Shown: piece after piece, positions 1-11,560 of the stretch
Layout of the letters: every line of letters starts with the position of its first letter
Numbering within the stretch: position 1 is the first letter of the stretch
Origin: Bombyx mori
Lineage: Eukaryota; Arthropoda; Insecta; Lepidoptera; Bombycidae
Length of the DNA: 64,000 nt
Direction: 5' to 3'
Assembly: GCF_030269925.1 (NCBI RefSeq)
Contig: NC_085127.1
Location: forward strand, 2,425,501-2,489,500
Translations under genes and position numbers: made by a program
The notes under the pieces: model-generated
What the model was told of the DNA's origin: nothing
Database searches by the model: none
What the model saw: only the letters and a program-made list of their open reading frames with translations

Positions 1-418
1 CGAAATTCGACTATAATTAATTGAAATTATAAGTTTGTACACTATTATAATTCTATTGTCAAAGACTATTATACTTCTATAACCAATTAATCACAGATTT
101 CGCCAAGACTACACTTTAGACAAATATTAATAAAGACAAACAATATTAATCTATTCTCAATTTGTCCATAGACTATAAGCAATAAGTAAAGTTTGACAAT
201 AAACAAATAGTATGCGTGCGCGTGTCTGTCAAATACATGGTAGTGTGTGTAATTTTTTTTATTGTCTTAATGTATTATTAAGCCATAATTTAAAAAAAAA
301 TTAACATTCTCCACGTCCTACTCTATATTCTTTATAAGTGTGGGAAATTTCATACTCCTCCGTCCGCGTAATTTTCGTAAAAAGGGAAAAGTTTTGCTTC
401 ACGTATTAATATATAGAT
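1..418 (-). mobile_element. Helitron-like element, family A, cut by the window edge
   Basis: Matches, in reverse orientation, the copies at 9788-10192, 11561-11952 and 16875-17302. The 3' side (sequence around GTCGAATTTCG) is at the window start and the 5' side (around TATTAATACGTGAAGC) is at about 400-418. The CTAG terminus would lie just left of position 1. No coding capacity; non-autonomous. Confidence 0.7.
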
Positions 419-640
419 TATTTCTAAATTCGGTTGAATTTTGTATTTTGTTTCATACATTGGCAAATTTCTTATCAATATCATCGTCATCATAATGGAA
501 CACGAGGTCCGTCGCGGTAGCAATGCCGCATAAGCGGCTCACAACATTGTTGACGAGTATGGAGTGAATACTACAAACAAAACACTCGACTAGTTATTAA
601 TTTGAACGCTTCCAATATGAAGATTTTATTCTTAACTACC

Positions 641-720
641 CCGCAGACTTCGTAGTGCCTCAATCGATAAATAAAAGACCTAAACTTTTGTATAAAATAA
701 ACTTAAAACAAACAAAGGAA
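641..720 (-). mobile_element. Helitron-like fragment, family C
   Basis: Carries the block CAGACTTCGTAGTGCCTCA followed by AAACTTAAAACAAACAAAGG, shared with 45174-45455 and 60355-60648. Only the terminal part is left. The rest of 419-1133 is AT-rich and I recognise nothing else in it. Confidence 0.55.
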
Positions 721-1133
721 TCCGTCCGACCGTCCTGGTCTTCTGGTCGTATTTCTATCGTTTCAGTCTTTCATATTGGGTATCCAATTTCGTTTTCCTG
801 ATAGTTCTTTTAATGCTTTCCTTGCTCCGCCTGTTTTCTGGATACATTTTTCCAGTTTTTCTAACCTAAATTCTTGTCTTTCTTTCCTCATATTGATGTT
901 TATTTGTTAATTACTGCTATTTTCTCTTTTATATATTTTTATTAGATGTTGAGAAAAGGTTAGCTCGATCTTCTAGTAGCTGCTTTGTTTTATCTGATAG
1001 CCATGATATTTAATTTTTTCTAGTATCCGAAGCTTTTTCTGGGGCCTTTTCATTTATAGTTTCTTGTAGTTTGTTGTATGTGTTTTGTATGTGTAAGTCT
1101 TTTGTGTTTTCTATGAAGTTTATTAGCTTTTCT

Positions 1134-2110
1134 TTAAGTCCACTGACATTCAGGCTTGTGGTTTTGTTTGTTAGATTTGGTTTGGGTAAAAGGTCTTTTC
1201 TTAGAGGTGTTTAGTTTTAGCTTGGCTCTGACAGGTCTATAGTTGCTGTTAAAGTTTAAATTATTTATAATTCGACAGTCTTGAAAAGCTGTACTTCGGT
1301 TCGAGAGAATGTAATCTATCTCATTTTTGTAACGACCGTCTGGAGATATCCACGTCCACCTGTTCTTTGGTCGATTTTTATAATAGCTGTTTAATATTTT
1401 CAGATTATTCTCGTATGCTAAGTGAATCAATTTCTCACCGTTTCGTGTCCTCTTTCCTGTACTGTATGGCCCCAGCACTATATCTTCACCGTCTACTCTG
1501 TATCCTGTTCGCGCATTAAAGTCTCCCATCCCTATGAGGTTGCTGCATGAATAAGTTTTTATTGTTTTTGTTAGCTGCAAATAGAAAGAGTCGATTTCTG
1601 TGCTGATCTCTTGCTCTGTCGGGGAGTAGATTTGCACTATGGACTACATTTCGTCTAAAGGTGGTAACTTTAAATTTAATAGAATGATTCGCTCTGATAT
1701 GCCTATGAATTCATCTATACAGTCTTTTAATTCATTTTTCACTAAGAAACCTATACCGTATTGGCCCGGTGTGTAACCGTTGTGTTAAAAAGTAAGTTCA
1801 CCGAAGTCTTCTATGTTTTCTCCTATACCTCTCACTTCGCGTAAACCAACGCTAGACCAGTTTATATTATCTAATGCGAACACAAGTTCTGTCAATTTTT
1901 CTTCTGATCGTAGTGAAAGTGTATTTATTATACGTAACGATCGTGCTAGTCCGATGGCGGGGTTTTTTGAATAGTTTTTGTGTTGAGTTGGGCAGATTAT
2001 TTGGAGGGTAGTAGCCATCTTCCTCCACGATGACTAGCCGGCTTGAGGGGTTTATCTTCAATGCTGATTTATATAAGGAGCTTATTTTTCTTTTTGTTTT
2101 GTTCCGGGTG
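1134..2110 (-). pseudogene. Non-LTR retrotransposon ORF2 remnant: endonuclease domain
   Basis: Minus-strand translation gives the C-terminal half of an apurinic-like endonuclease of the exonuclease-endonuclease-phosphatase fold. A GDFNARTG motif (catalytic Asp/Asn), an NEIDYIL motif and a final RPV near the expected catalytic His can be read at 1200-1530. The part upstream (1640-2110) continues the same domain in shifting frames, with internal stops. No reverse transcriptase follows downstream, so the element is truncated as well as frameshifted. The ORF1 piece at 2212-2984 lies upstream in the same orientation, as in an intact element. The clade is not resolved; an RRM-type ORF1 suggests an L1- or Jockey-like organisation. 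Confidence 0.75.
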
Positions 2111-2211
2111 CCTATGTTAGTTCCTGGTTTTTTGGGATCTCCGATAAAGATGACCTTCCTCGTGCTATATAATTTAAAATGTTAGGTTTGATCATTTCTG
2201 ATGTACCGGTA

Positions 2212-2984
2212 TTAGGCGGGTTTCTTCCTGGAATTTTGTTTGTGTTCGACTTCTTTTGTGATGACCAATTCGGTGAACCAGACTGACCTCTTTTCCTTTT
2301 TTTCTCGGCCGGTCTCGTATGGTTTCTTTACTACCAATTTGTCGTGCTTCAAATATGCGATGTTTCCCTTCTTTCGTTCTTCTTCTACTTTCGGTTGTAA
2401 TTGTTTCCTCGTTTCTAGGACGCTTTTTGAATAGTCTTCTTTCACGTAGATGCCTTGTGGAAGGTTAGTTTTGTTTTTGAGTATAAGATTATTTTTCCAT
2501 GTAGTCCTAAAGGTCCCTATTATCGGGCGGCTTTTAGTAGGTGATGCACCGATTCTATAAATATTACTTACTTCTTGACAGTCTAGAGAGGTGCCTGCTT
2601 CTACGATAATCTTCACTATGTATTCTACGAGATCTATTTCTCTTTTTCCATTTTCTTCTACACCCAAAAATACTAAATTATTCTTTCGTTTATCTTTATC
2701 CAAATAGCTTTTGTTCTAATTCAGAAACTTTTAATTTGAGGTTGTTATTCTCTTCAGTAAGCGATTCCAATTTTTCATTTATTGTGACTGTATGTACTGT
2801 GTGACTGTACCTCCGTAACATTTATTGTGACTGTATTAGCTGTTAATATTAGAGTTTGTTGATTTAGCTTCTTTTCTAATTTTAACCACAATATCTCCAT
2901 ATTTTTATCCAATTTCCAGGGTAATTTGGATTTGTGAAAATGGTAACAGCAAATGATAGAATTTATAATTTTGAAGCTTGCCAC
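2212..2984 (-). pseudogene. Non-LTR retrotransposon ORF1 remnant, RRM type
   Basis: The 163-aa stretch at 2212-2703 reads like the RNA-binding ORF1 protein of non-LTR elements: KNNLVFLGVEE (first strand of an RRM-like fold), an IYRIG...RPIIGTF segment, then IYVKEDYS and a basic tail. Upstream, 2775-2984 encodes Leu/Lys/Glu-rich sequence with heptad character, as expected for the coiled coil preceding the RRM. A local duplication around 2785-2830 (repeated TTATTGTGACTGTA) breaks the frame between the two parts. It pairs with the endonuclease remnant downstream and is not expected to be functional. Confidence 0.7.
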
Positions 2985-4426
2985 ACTAATATAATAATAA
3001 ATAATAATAAAGCCATTCGGTTATTCTTCTTCGTCTATGATTCGGTGTATAGGTTGGCACTATTGTAATAAATATGGCTGATCTAATTTACTTGTTGATG
3101 ATTTTCCTCGTTTAGTTGTGCACACTTCCATCAAATTTGACGACGGAGAAACTGATTTCGTGCTACTACTTCTATATATTTGAACTTCTTGTCAATGTTC
3201 CCGTGAAATAAACACTTATTTGTTCTCGTATGTCACTTATTTGCACTGTTTTGTAATTATTTATATAAGACATCACTCGATACGTGTTCACTGTTAAGCA
3301 ACCAGAACAGAAAAAAAAAATGTAATGTATGCAATGTAAAAAAATTAGTAATTTTATCTAAACTGAACGGCAATTTCGTAGGTAAAGAACTAATGTTAAC
3401 GGTAGCAGATCAGGGTTTGACTTAGCACCGGCAATGTTTAAGTATATTGGAAAATACGCATTAACTTCGGCAGTCACGAATTCATACAGTATACATACCG
3501 TACGAAATTACAGTAAAAAAGAAAACAGAGTCCAATAAAACAAAATGAATATATCATCAATGTTTATGCCTTATTTAAAATTTAAAGCTATGCCTTAAAA
3601 ACTAAAGATAAGATCTTTATACAATTTAAATGCGACCACACGAGAACGACCAGCTATCAAATAAAAAAGAGAATAATCAAAATCACATTAAAAAAAAAAA
3701 GAGTTGAATCATAAACTTTTTCCTTATTCGAAGTCGGTTAAGAATAAAACACTTACCGGTAAACGACATCAAAATAAACGCGAACAAGTAATTATTCCTC
3801 ATAATTGATAGGCAAATATTATTATTATTATTAATAAATATAGAATATTATTATTTGTTTATTTCTCGCATTTGTTTTTATTAACGAACACTACGTACAC
3901 GTGTTGGCTCGATATCTTGGTGTTACGGACTAAAGGAAGTGTGTATTATAAACCTGTTTCTGTTTTTTTGAGTAGCGCTAAAAGTCTTTTCAAAATTATC
4001 CTCTTCGCCTCATTATTTTTAATCACAGCAGGAAAATTAGTCTGCGGCTTAAAGACAGCTGTTGCTCGTGCCTCTGTCAATAACGATGTCAATAAATGTA
4101 AAACAGGCTATTGACCTTGAGCATTCAAGCAATTTATTACTTAAAGATCTCTATATGTAATAATAGGCGACGAATCGCAGGCGGTCATCTAGTTTAAATT
4201 ATAATTCCTTGTACTATGGGGACCAGAGACTTATATATAAACTATTAATATACTTTTCAATATAAACATATATTGGATACTCAGATTAGTAATTAATAAG
4301 CTTGTTCATTACACAAATTTTCGCCTCAAGTGGGAAACGAAACCTGGTAGAGCTAGCTGTCAGGGGCGCTGCGTCACAAAGTCAGCGAATAAAATGACAA
4401 ACTCACGACCCCCTTGGAGTTAAATA
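2985..4426. other. AT-rich stretch with nothing recognised
   Basis: Short open frames only (the longest about 80 codons at 3872-4114), with no domain, splice logic or codon pattern that I can support. No repeat shared with the rest of the window was noticed. Confidence 0.5.
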
Positions 4427-4479
4427 GCTGCCCCACCCTTCAAATCGGAACGCGTTATTAGTCGGTGGCAGATATAGGA
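4427..4479 (-). repeat. Bm1-like SINE fragment
   Basis: Diverged piece of the central Bm1 segment (GCTGCCCCACCCTTCAAATC then a degenerate version of the ACTGCTTCACGGCAGAAATAGG block). Confidence 0.55.
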
Positions 4480-4499
4480 GAGGTGTTGGTATCTATTCG

Positions 4500-4760
4500 G
4501 CGGGCTTTTTGTTTCCTCTTCATTCATCTTCATTCTCTCCTTCATTCCAAAGCTGGATGGTACGTGGCGGAAAAGATCTTTGGAAAGGCAATGTCGATGA
4601 ACGCAGTGGTTCTAGAGAATATGGATGAACTCTGCTCCGGTGGCGGGAGGTGTGATGGTAAAAAGAAGATGAGGGGATCATCTCGAATAATTCCTCAGAG
4701 CATTCCCCATGGAACATATGGCTTTCAAGTCACCCAGTTAGATATATGATGTGAATAGCT
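4500..4760 (-). pseudogene. CR1-like non-LTR reverse transcriptase C-terminus, remnant
   Basis: The minus strand encodes FPPRTIQLWNE, the typical end of CR1/Jockey-type reverse transcriptase ORFs (RTxxLWNELP). The nucleotide sequence is shared with 32725-33040, where the same gene end is in plus orientation and is followed by its 3' UTR. Confidence 0.6.
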
Positions 4761-5716
4761 TCGTTCAAGATCATCACAGCGTGAAACGGAACGCATATCC
4801 TTATTTTTTATATTATCTGTGAATTTTTAACTTAATCACGACATAGGCGCCTTTTTTTCAAACAATTTATTTAATTATTATTGTCGGACTAAAAGTATAT
4901 CACATTAGTTCCTCAAACCGACTTATTATTTGTCCCGAGCGTGGACAAGCTTTCAGATATTATTCTTTCGGATTGGAGATTCAACGTAGCTTCATTTTTC
5001 GTTGAAGTGAATGGGTTGCTGTATCTTTTACAAGACCGATAGACTCTGATCATATAACATCTTATGTTGCTACTCTTTAGTTTCACAAGCGATGCTGAAT
5101 TTTTTGGCTAAATTAATTTTACTACTGGAGGATATAAAATGTGGCTCTTTATTGTGGTGTAATTTCTGAGCACGATGTATATAAAATGAAACAAAGATTT
5201 ATAATATTAAGCTTTGTTATAATAAATTTGCGAAATTAATACAAAATATAAAGGAAATATACACAGTCATTATTAAGAAGAAAAAAAATCATATTATCAA
5301 ATTACAAACAAAACAGTTAAACTCTTCAAGAGGGGTAGTTGGAAAACAGTTTTAATGTTATTTTCTACCACAATAGTTTCAACATATTGCTTGCTATCCA
5401 AGCCTACTTCTTATTCTTATCTTGAGAACTGGTAGAATAGTTGAGCATCACATCGGTACTATCTACAAGTTTTGATGTTTAATAACACAAATGCTACCAA
5501 AAGTCGTCTATCTACATTTAAAATAAAATATGTTTTGTTTCTTTTTTTTTAAGAAGAAGACAGCAAATGTTGGCAGTCTTCGGTGACTAATAAATCTGTT
5601 GAAATTCGGAAATTTAAATTATAGAGGATAATTTGATTTTAACATTAAAACCGTAAAACTGTTCTAATTATTTTTAACAAATCATTTTGGCTGATCAATG
5701 GTCTTCTAATAGAAAT
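4761..5716. other. AT-rich DNA downstream of gene B
   Basis: No coding pattern recognised. I searched the minus strand specifically for protease exons that could continue gene B (the TAAHC, GDSGGP and VYTRV regions) and saw none here or anywhere in 1-5716. Confidence 0.5.
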
Positions 5717-7779
5717 CTATGTGTTTGTTACGTTATCATCTATTTCAAAAGTTCTGACATCTATTTTAGGGAAACTAACCTCTGTGGTGGTATAATTATT
5801 TACTTCTTCAGGCACATTCGATTCTGAGTCTCTGCTTTCGAAATTGAAATCGTCTTTCTTCAGATCTTCATTTTCGTTCAGCTTTTTTCCTGTATTAGAT
5901 TCAATGGTGGCTTTTGGTTGAATACCCAAACCGTTCTGGTAATAATTGTGGTTTATTAACAGATTGAAGGTTATATTCTGTAGTCCATCTTTTGAAATCG
6001 GCGCAGTAATTATATCTTCAAATGGCAAGATGAAAAAGCTCCTGGTAGATTCCACTTCTGCTCCGAAGTTCACTCGTATAGTTTCTTTGTTATCATCAAT
6101 TAAGATCACCGGAGCTAAATTTATTGTAGTGATATGAATTTCATTTCCTACGCTTTCTGCAGGTGGTGATAACTGATTCTGCGGACGTAAAATGTAAATA
6201 GATATTTATTGTGTAATAGTAGTTATTAGTAGTAATTAGTTATTAGTAGTAACTACTAATTTAAGGATCCTTGAGTGGAGACCACGTACTGGCAAGCGCA
6301 GTGTGGGACGGCCACCTACGAGATTGACCGACGACCTGGTAAGAACCGCTAGGTCACGTTGGATGCAGGTGGCAAAGGACCGGCCGCACTGGAGATCACT
6401 TGGAGAGGCCTATGTTCAGCAGTGGACAATGGACAGGCTGAGATGATGATGATGATTTATGATGATATTAAGGTCTGGTTTTAACGAGTGTAACTAATTT
6501 TAAGGGATACTTACTGGAATATAAAACGGTTCTACTGGATAATCCCAATCCCAATTCCAATGTCTCGCTACCTGTAATTAAAAAGCAGCTATTTTAAAAA
6601 TCGTTTTTTTTTAAATGAGATTTTTCTCGTCAGCATGAAGGAATTAGGAGTTTGATGATGGTGCTCATTACCAATGTAAAAATAACATTTTTGAATATAA
6701 CTTAATTAATGATTGTATATTCTTATTTTGTTTATATTAACAACTTGCCAAGTTGATCTGTAATTTTTTTGGTTGATTAAAAAAAAAAACTATTGATAAA
6801 TATAAATTTATTCGCACGCTTTATATCTCTATCTCAGTCTTGATTACTGTACTTAAGTCTTGATTAATCGGCACATTAGGTGGTATAAAGTTCACATAAG
6901 AGACAAACATATTTCATATTATTGTTTATCACTTGGGAATATTATCAGTCGAAGTGTTTCTATTATATCATGTTGACCTATTGTAATCTTAAACTGATTA
7001 TTGACGCGTGTAGACTAATGTATTGGATTTTTGTGATATAAAATTAGTCAAAAGTATATAAAAAGTTGATATACCTTTCGATAAGAGCAAATCTATACTA
7101 ATATTATAAAGGGGAAAGATTTGTTTGTTTGTTTGTAATGAATAGGCTCCGAAGCTACTGAACCGATTTGAAAAATTCTTTCGCTGTTTGGAAGCTAAGC
7201 TAGTCCCGAGTGACATAGGCTATAATCTTTTTTGAAAAAAATTAGGAATCCTTACTAAAACTTAATGACTTTGTAGAACACATTATTATTTACAAAAAGT
7301 GTCGCGACAGCATATGTCTAACTATTATGGTTATACCGTAATGTATGTAAATATAAATGTTCTTTAATTTTAAAAAATAAAATAACGTCAAATATCGTTG
7401 AAATTTATGTTAAAGACCCGAGAGGAGCCGGAGCGGGCCGCTTGTAGAATATATACGAGGAATATTCACGTGCTAATCATAGTACAGTCTCAAATAAAAC
7501 TTACTCTTTGCCTTGTCGTATATTGATTATCAGTTTCGCTTATCGATATCTCTTCGATCGACTGTACTGAAAATATTAAAAAATAGTTTTGTTGTTAATA
7601 CGTACATTTGATTGTATGTTTTTAGTGTATTCCGCTCAACTGGATCCAATATTTCTACATTATCAAAGTTTGTTAGCGGTTCTTTATGTTTTTTTTTTGC
7701 GTAGCTTACTAAAGATAAAAATTATGTTATTAAACTCACCCCCACACAATGCTACAACGAAAACGATCACAAAATTCAT
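5717..7779 (-). CDS. Secreted protein paralogous to the N-terminal extension of the neighbouring serine protease (gene B)
   Basis: Not a family I recognise. Three exons on the minus strand: 7779-7740 (ATG and signal peptide MNFVIVFVVALCG, donor GTGAGT), 6567-6515 (ARHWNWDWDYP..., donor GTAAGT) and 6178-5717 (153 codons plus TAG). The phases fit (1, 0) and give 184 aa. Exon number, phases and content parallel exons 1-3 of the protease gene at 13450-28197: hydrophobic leader, short Trp-rich exon, then a long acidic, Asn-rich exon. In the long exons APISKDGLQNITFNLLI aligns with PPINSEGKQNILLKFVI of the protease. Several N-x-S/T sequons (NIT, NYT, NVT) suit an extracellular protein. The reading frame runs to a stop; no donor in the phase used by the protease gene lies near its end. 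Either it is a stand-alone propeptide-like protein, or its catalytic exons lie beyond the left edge or were lost. Exon 2 needs the acceptor at CAGGTAG|CG, four bases after a CAG. Confidence 0.65.
6266..6462 (+). pseudogene. RTE-like reverse transcriptase C-terminal fragment in gene B intron
   Basis: Plus-strand translation ends with the RTE-type tail: a [11 protein letters not shown] motif, then RSRWMQVAKDR and LGEAYVQQW, followed by stop and a (GAT)n tail. This is the 3' end of a 5'-truncated retrotransposon, inserted antisense to gene B between exons 2 and 3. Confidence 0.75.
7092..7446 (+). mobile_element. Helitron-like element, family B
   Basis: Starts near ATACTAATATTATAAAG and ends with GGAGCCGGAGCGGGCCGCTTG, where the GGCTCC/GGAGCC-type GC-rich end precedes a changed CTAG terminus. 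Related copies lie at 8019-8475, 37532-37771, 44005-44844 and 50080-50519. It lies in gene B's first intron. Confidence 0.7.
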
Positions 7780-8018
7780 TTTGACGAACACATTTGCTGT
7801 TTTTTAAATTAAAATTAAAAAAAAAAAAAGCGTTCCTTGCGAACGTCAGGGCGCGAACGCAAATTTTAAAATATAAAATAATAAGGCTTGATTTTGGTAT
7901 GTGATGTGATTTTTAGTAAATTGTGACCTTGATGTAACTGGTCTTAATATTTTGACCTTTAATTTAAATATAAGGTAACCGGAATCTACGTCAATAGCGC
8001 TTTTGCGACTATAAAATA

Positions 8019-8475
8019 CTAGCGGCCCGCTCCGGCTCCGCATGGGTCTTTAACAAAAATTTCAACGGTACTTGACCTTGTTTAATTTTTTTTTAAATAA
8101 AAACAACACTTATAGCTGCATAACTATAATAGTTAGACATATGCAGTCCCGACACTTTTTGTAAATAATAATGTGTTCTACAAAGTCGTAGTACATTATT
8201 TTATTCTAGCATCAATAGTTTTCGCAGGACACGCGATGTAAAGAATATTTTAGGTAATTTTTTTACACCTTGGGTTATATTATTGGAGCTTTAGTAAGGA
8301 TAACTAATTTATTTTTTAAATTTCTAGCCTATGTAACTCGGAAATAATGTAGCTTTCAAACAGTGAAAGAATTTTTTAAATCGGTTCAGTAGTTTCGGAG
8401 CCTATTCAATACAAACAAACAAACAAATCTTTCCTCTTTATAATATTAGTATAGAAGTATAGATTAGTATAGATG
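8019..8475 (-). mobile_element. Helitron-like element, family B
   Basis: Reverse-oriented copy: CTAGCGGCCCGCTCCGGC at the left is the 3' terminus and TATAATATTAGTATAGA near 8440-8455 is the 5' terminus. Non-coding and non-autonomous. It lies upstream of gene B's first exon; 7780-8018 between them shows nothing recognised. Confidence 0.75.
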
Positions 8476-8547
8476 TAGAGCAAAAATATATTTTTTATTT
8501 TACATTCGATATTTGTTTGTTCCATTAATGACTTTTAGCCAAGACTG

Positions 8548-8735
8548 ACTGGTGGTAGGACCTCTTGTGAGTCCGCACGGGTAGGTACCACCGACCTGCC
8601 TATTTCTACCGTGAAGCAGTAATGCGTTTCATTTTCAAGGGTGGGGTAGCCGTTGTAACTATACTGAGACCTTAGAACTTATATCTCAAGGTGGGTGGTG
8701 TATTTACGTTGTAGATGTCTATGGGCTCCAGTAAA
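8548..8735 (+). repeat. Bm1 SINE, 5'-truncated
   Basis: Starts at ACTGGTGGTAGGACC and runs to the GTCTATGGGCTCCAGTAA block; the tRNA-like head is missing. Confidence 0.85.
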
Positions 8736-9007
8736 GTAAGTTTTAAAAAGGATTTTCAACAGTAGGTAGCGTCTTGACTTTGACATTGACAGAGAATGCT
8801 GACGGTCATATGGGTATACTTCTCTACTTTTGAAGCCTCTAATTATATTATTGTACTCGCCCTAAAACAATTAGAATAATATTTTTCATATATATCATTT
8901 TCTGGATACTTATAGATTTAAGGTTAATTAAGTTCATGTAACATAATCATGGTGTAATTTTACTTTCATTGTTTTGTAATCTTTTTTTTACTCTATATAT
9001 CGTGTCG

Positions 9008-9266
9008 TTTTCAAGGACTTCATAGAAAAATCATCGATACAAAGTACCAGGATCACAGAACACGTACGGAGTTGTTGCGGGGCAGGTGCGTTCAATTATG
9101 GAAAGCACTTGTTGCGCGCCATGAAACTGAGTGGACCAACTTAAGTGTGGAACTTGCCTTGTACGGCGTTCATAATGCAGGCAATATTCCGAGTCAGTTC
9201 TTTGAGAATATGAGGCCCCGGTACTTCGTGACTATAATCGATACGTGTAGGAAGTTTGAAAATTAG
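9008..9266 (+). other. Unrecognised ORF fragment, possibly an old exon or element remnant
   Basis: An open frame from about 9072 to the TAG at 9266 encodes 64 residues of ordinary protein composition (RCVQLWKALVARHETEW, later FFENMRPRYFVTIID). GC content is higher than the flanks. I do not recognise the family. There is no obvious start context, and no splice site that I trust. It could be a piece of a retroelement gene. Confidence 0.3.
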
Positions 9267-9681
9267 TTTCCTAGTTGATTTAACTTCAATATAGGTTGGA
9301 CAGATCTAGTTTTCTCTTTTATAATAACGTCTATTAATTGTTGGATTAGCAAGTATTCACATTACCATCATCATATATTTTGAATGTGGTAATAAGCGTT
9401 TTCCTTATTAAAAACTGGTCTTGGACTCAGAAAACAGGTAAAAAGAAACCTGTTTAATACATTTTGCACTTCATAAAATATTTCGTTGGTAAAAGGAAAA
9501 TGATTGTTGTGGAAGGTAAAGCAGCTATCAGTTCTGGTTCAAAGTACAAGTTGTTGTAATTCGAATTCAGATCTTTTTAACATTCAAACCTTGTAAAGAT
9601 ACAATCCCCATTTTATTTTATAAAACTTCGTCTCAATATGTCTGTTTTTATTTTTCTTACATTTCAAACTACATATTATGT

Positions 9682-9760
9682 ACTAGCTGTGCCCGCGACT
9701 CCGTCCACGTGGAATAGCGACTTTGGGCAGTAGTTTTAGGACATATCTTTTGGTTTATAA
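9682..9760 (-). mobile_element. Helitron-like terminal fragment
   Basis: ACTAGCTGTGCCCGCGACTC followed by CGTCCACGTGGAATAG is a reversed CTAGT-type end, seen from memory in many moth genomes. It directly precedes the composite Helitron at 9788. The stretch 9267-9681 shows nothing recognised. Confidence 0.45.
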
Positions 9761-9787
9761 ACACCGTCATTTGGGTATTTAAAAAAA

Positions 9788-10192
9788 CTAGAGATCCCGC
9801 AGTAGTCGAAATTCGACTATAATTAATTGGAATTGTAAGTTTGTACACTATTATGATTGTATTTTATACTTCTATAATCACAAATTTCGCCAAGACTTCA
9901 CTATAAAAATATTACAACAATATTTAATCTCAATTTGACAACAGACGTCAAGAACAAAAGTTTGACAATAAATAGTATGCATGCGTGTGTGCGTCAAATA
10001 CATGGTATGTAGTGTATGTAATGTTTTCTTTATTGATTTAATGTATCTTTTATGCATTATTTAAAAAAAATATTAGTATTGTGCACTTCTTCTCTATATT
10101 CTTTATAAGTGTGGAAAAGTTCATACTCCTCCGTCCGCGCAATTTTCGTAAAAAGGGATACAAAGTTTTTGCTTCACGTATTAATATATAGA
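9788..10192 (-). mobile_element. Helitron-like element, family A, left arm of a composite
   Basis: Reversed full-length-looking copy: the CTAGT end lies at 9787-9791 and the TC-type 5' end (TCTATATATTAATACGTG on the minus strand) at about 10192. It is an inverted duplicate of 11561-11952, and a decayed Helitron protein gene lies between the two. Confidence 0.75.
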
Positions 10193-10198
10193 TGTAAT

Positions 10199-11168
10199 TT
10201 AAAGTAATGCTTCTCTATAAACGACATTAGACGTATAGCCATCTGGGATCATACAGGTTGCTAGGATTGCTAACATGTGACCGAGGTACATAACCGTGTG
10301 ATCGAGTTGACTATGTGAAAAGCTGTTAACACTTAGATCTACACCCACTACTTTTAGCATCTGACCTTGGGTTTTATTTATTATTATCACGAAACATAGG
10401 CTCACTAGAAACTGGGCAATTGCTGTCTGAACCCTCTGAGATCTCAGACGGATTTTCCTATCAGTAAAGGTCTTAGACACAAGCGATAGTGCATAAGCCT
10501 CGCGATCGGTAGTGAGACGTGCTTCTCGTTCTTCAAGTGTCTGTTGAGACCGGGCGTTTCCTGTCTGAACCCTCTGAGAGCTCAGACGGATTTCCCTATC
10601 AGTAAAGGTCTCAGACTCAAGCGTTAGTGCATGAGCCTCGCGATCGGGAGTGAGACGTGTTTCTCGTTCTTCAAGTGTCTCCTGAGACCGGGCATTTCCT
10701 GTCCGAACCCTTTCAAAGCTCAGACGGATTTCCCTATCAGTAAAGGTCTCAGACTCAAGCGATAATGCCTGATCCTCGCGATCGGCAGTGAGACGTGCTT
10801 CTTGTTCTTCAAGTAACTCCTGATACTGGGCATTTGCTGTCCGAACCCTCTGAGAGCTCAGACGGATTTCCCTATCAGTAAAGGTCTCAGACTAAAGCGA
10901 TAATACATGAGATTCCCGATCGACGTGCGTCACGCTGTGCCCTGTTCTCCCTAATTCGAGTGGCCATCATTCGATAACGATGTGAACTCAATCGAGATTA
11001 TCGCTGAGCCGAAGTTTCTGTAACACGAAAGCTCGCCTGACATTCCTAAGATGTAGTGAGTCTTGCTTCATGGTTTTCTTCAGATTACTGTGATCGAATT
11101 AATCTCATCCTTTTAGCATTCCCGCTGCACTGGGAGAGGTTGGATCTTTTTCCGAGGCATTCTTACAA
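10199..11168 (-). pseudogene. Decayed Helitron Rep/helicase gene (both ends kept, middle deleted)
   Basis: At the upstream end (about 11150 downward) the minus strand encodes MPRKRSNLSQ and Arg-rich sequence with stops, like the N-terminus of insect Helitron proteins. It runs into several 46-residue repeats rich in ETFTDREIRL and TLEEREARLT. At the downstream end, 10199-10400 encodes the C-terminus of a PIF1-type helicase: FVIIINKTQGQMLKVVGVDL (helicase motif VI region is nearby in intact proteins) and VNSFSHSQL, then PDGYTSNVVYREAL. The HUH Rep nuclease and most of the helicase are missing, and frames are broken. It is flanked by inverted copies of a family A element. Confidence 0.75.
10429..10980 (-). 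repeat. 138-bp tandem repeats inside the Helitron gene remnant
   Basis: The block GAACCCTCTGAG or a close variant recurs at 10429, 10567, 10705 and 10843, exactly 138 bases apart, so the period equals 46 codons. Units differ at scattered positions. The repeat preserves the reading frame of the N-terminal Helitron domain, suggesting that it expanded while coding. Confidence 0.85.
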
Positions 11169-11309
11169 TAAGTAGTACCTATTAACACAACGTTTTTTGG
11201 TAAACACGTACTTATCATAAAACATAACTTATCATAAAGCTTACCACAATAAATTATTATATCTTCCATGTACGGACAGCGACTAGTTACGATTTTATTA
11301 TATGTATAG

Positions 11310-11378
11310 ATTGATATTGATGATGATGATGATTGATGATATTGATTGATAATGATGATATTGATGATGATTGAAGAT
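11310..11378. repeat. GAT-rich simple repeat
   Basis: Imperfect GATGATGATTGATATT-type repeat. The rest of 11169-11560 holds nothing else that I recognise. Confidence 0.7.
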
Positions 11379-11560
11379 AAATAATAATGAAAGTTTTATC
11401 AAGAAAATAATTATAATATGAATTGAATTTGTATTGTGTAACACTGGCAAATCCAAGTAGGGCGTTATCGGGCGCAATCGGAATTCCCGAATACGCGTCA
11501 CTAGGTGTCAGTCAACAAGATTCGCGCGATTTTATGTTCAACTTAATAATATCTTCGTAA

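Noticed and set aside
1..5716. Protease exons continuing gene B
   Set aside because: I looked on the minus strand for the His, Asp and Ser regions of an S1 domain and found none; only retroelement remnants and AT-rich DNA.
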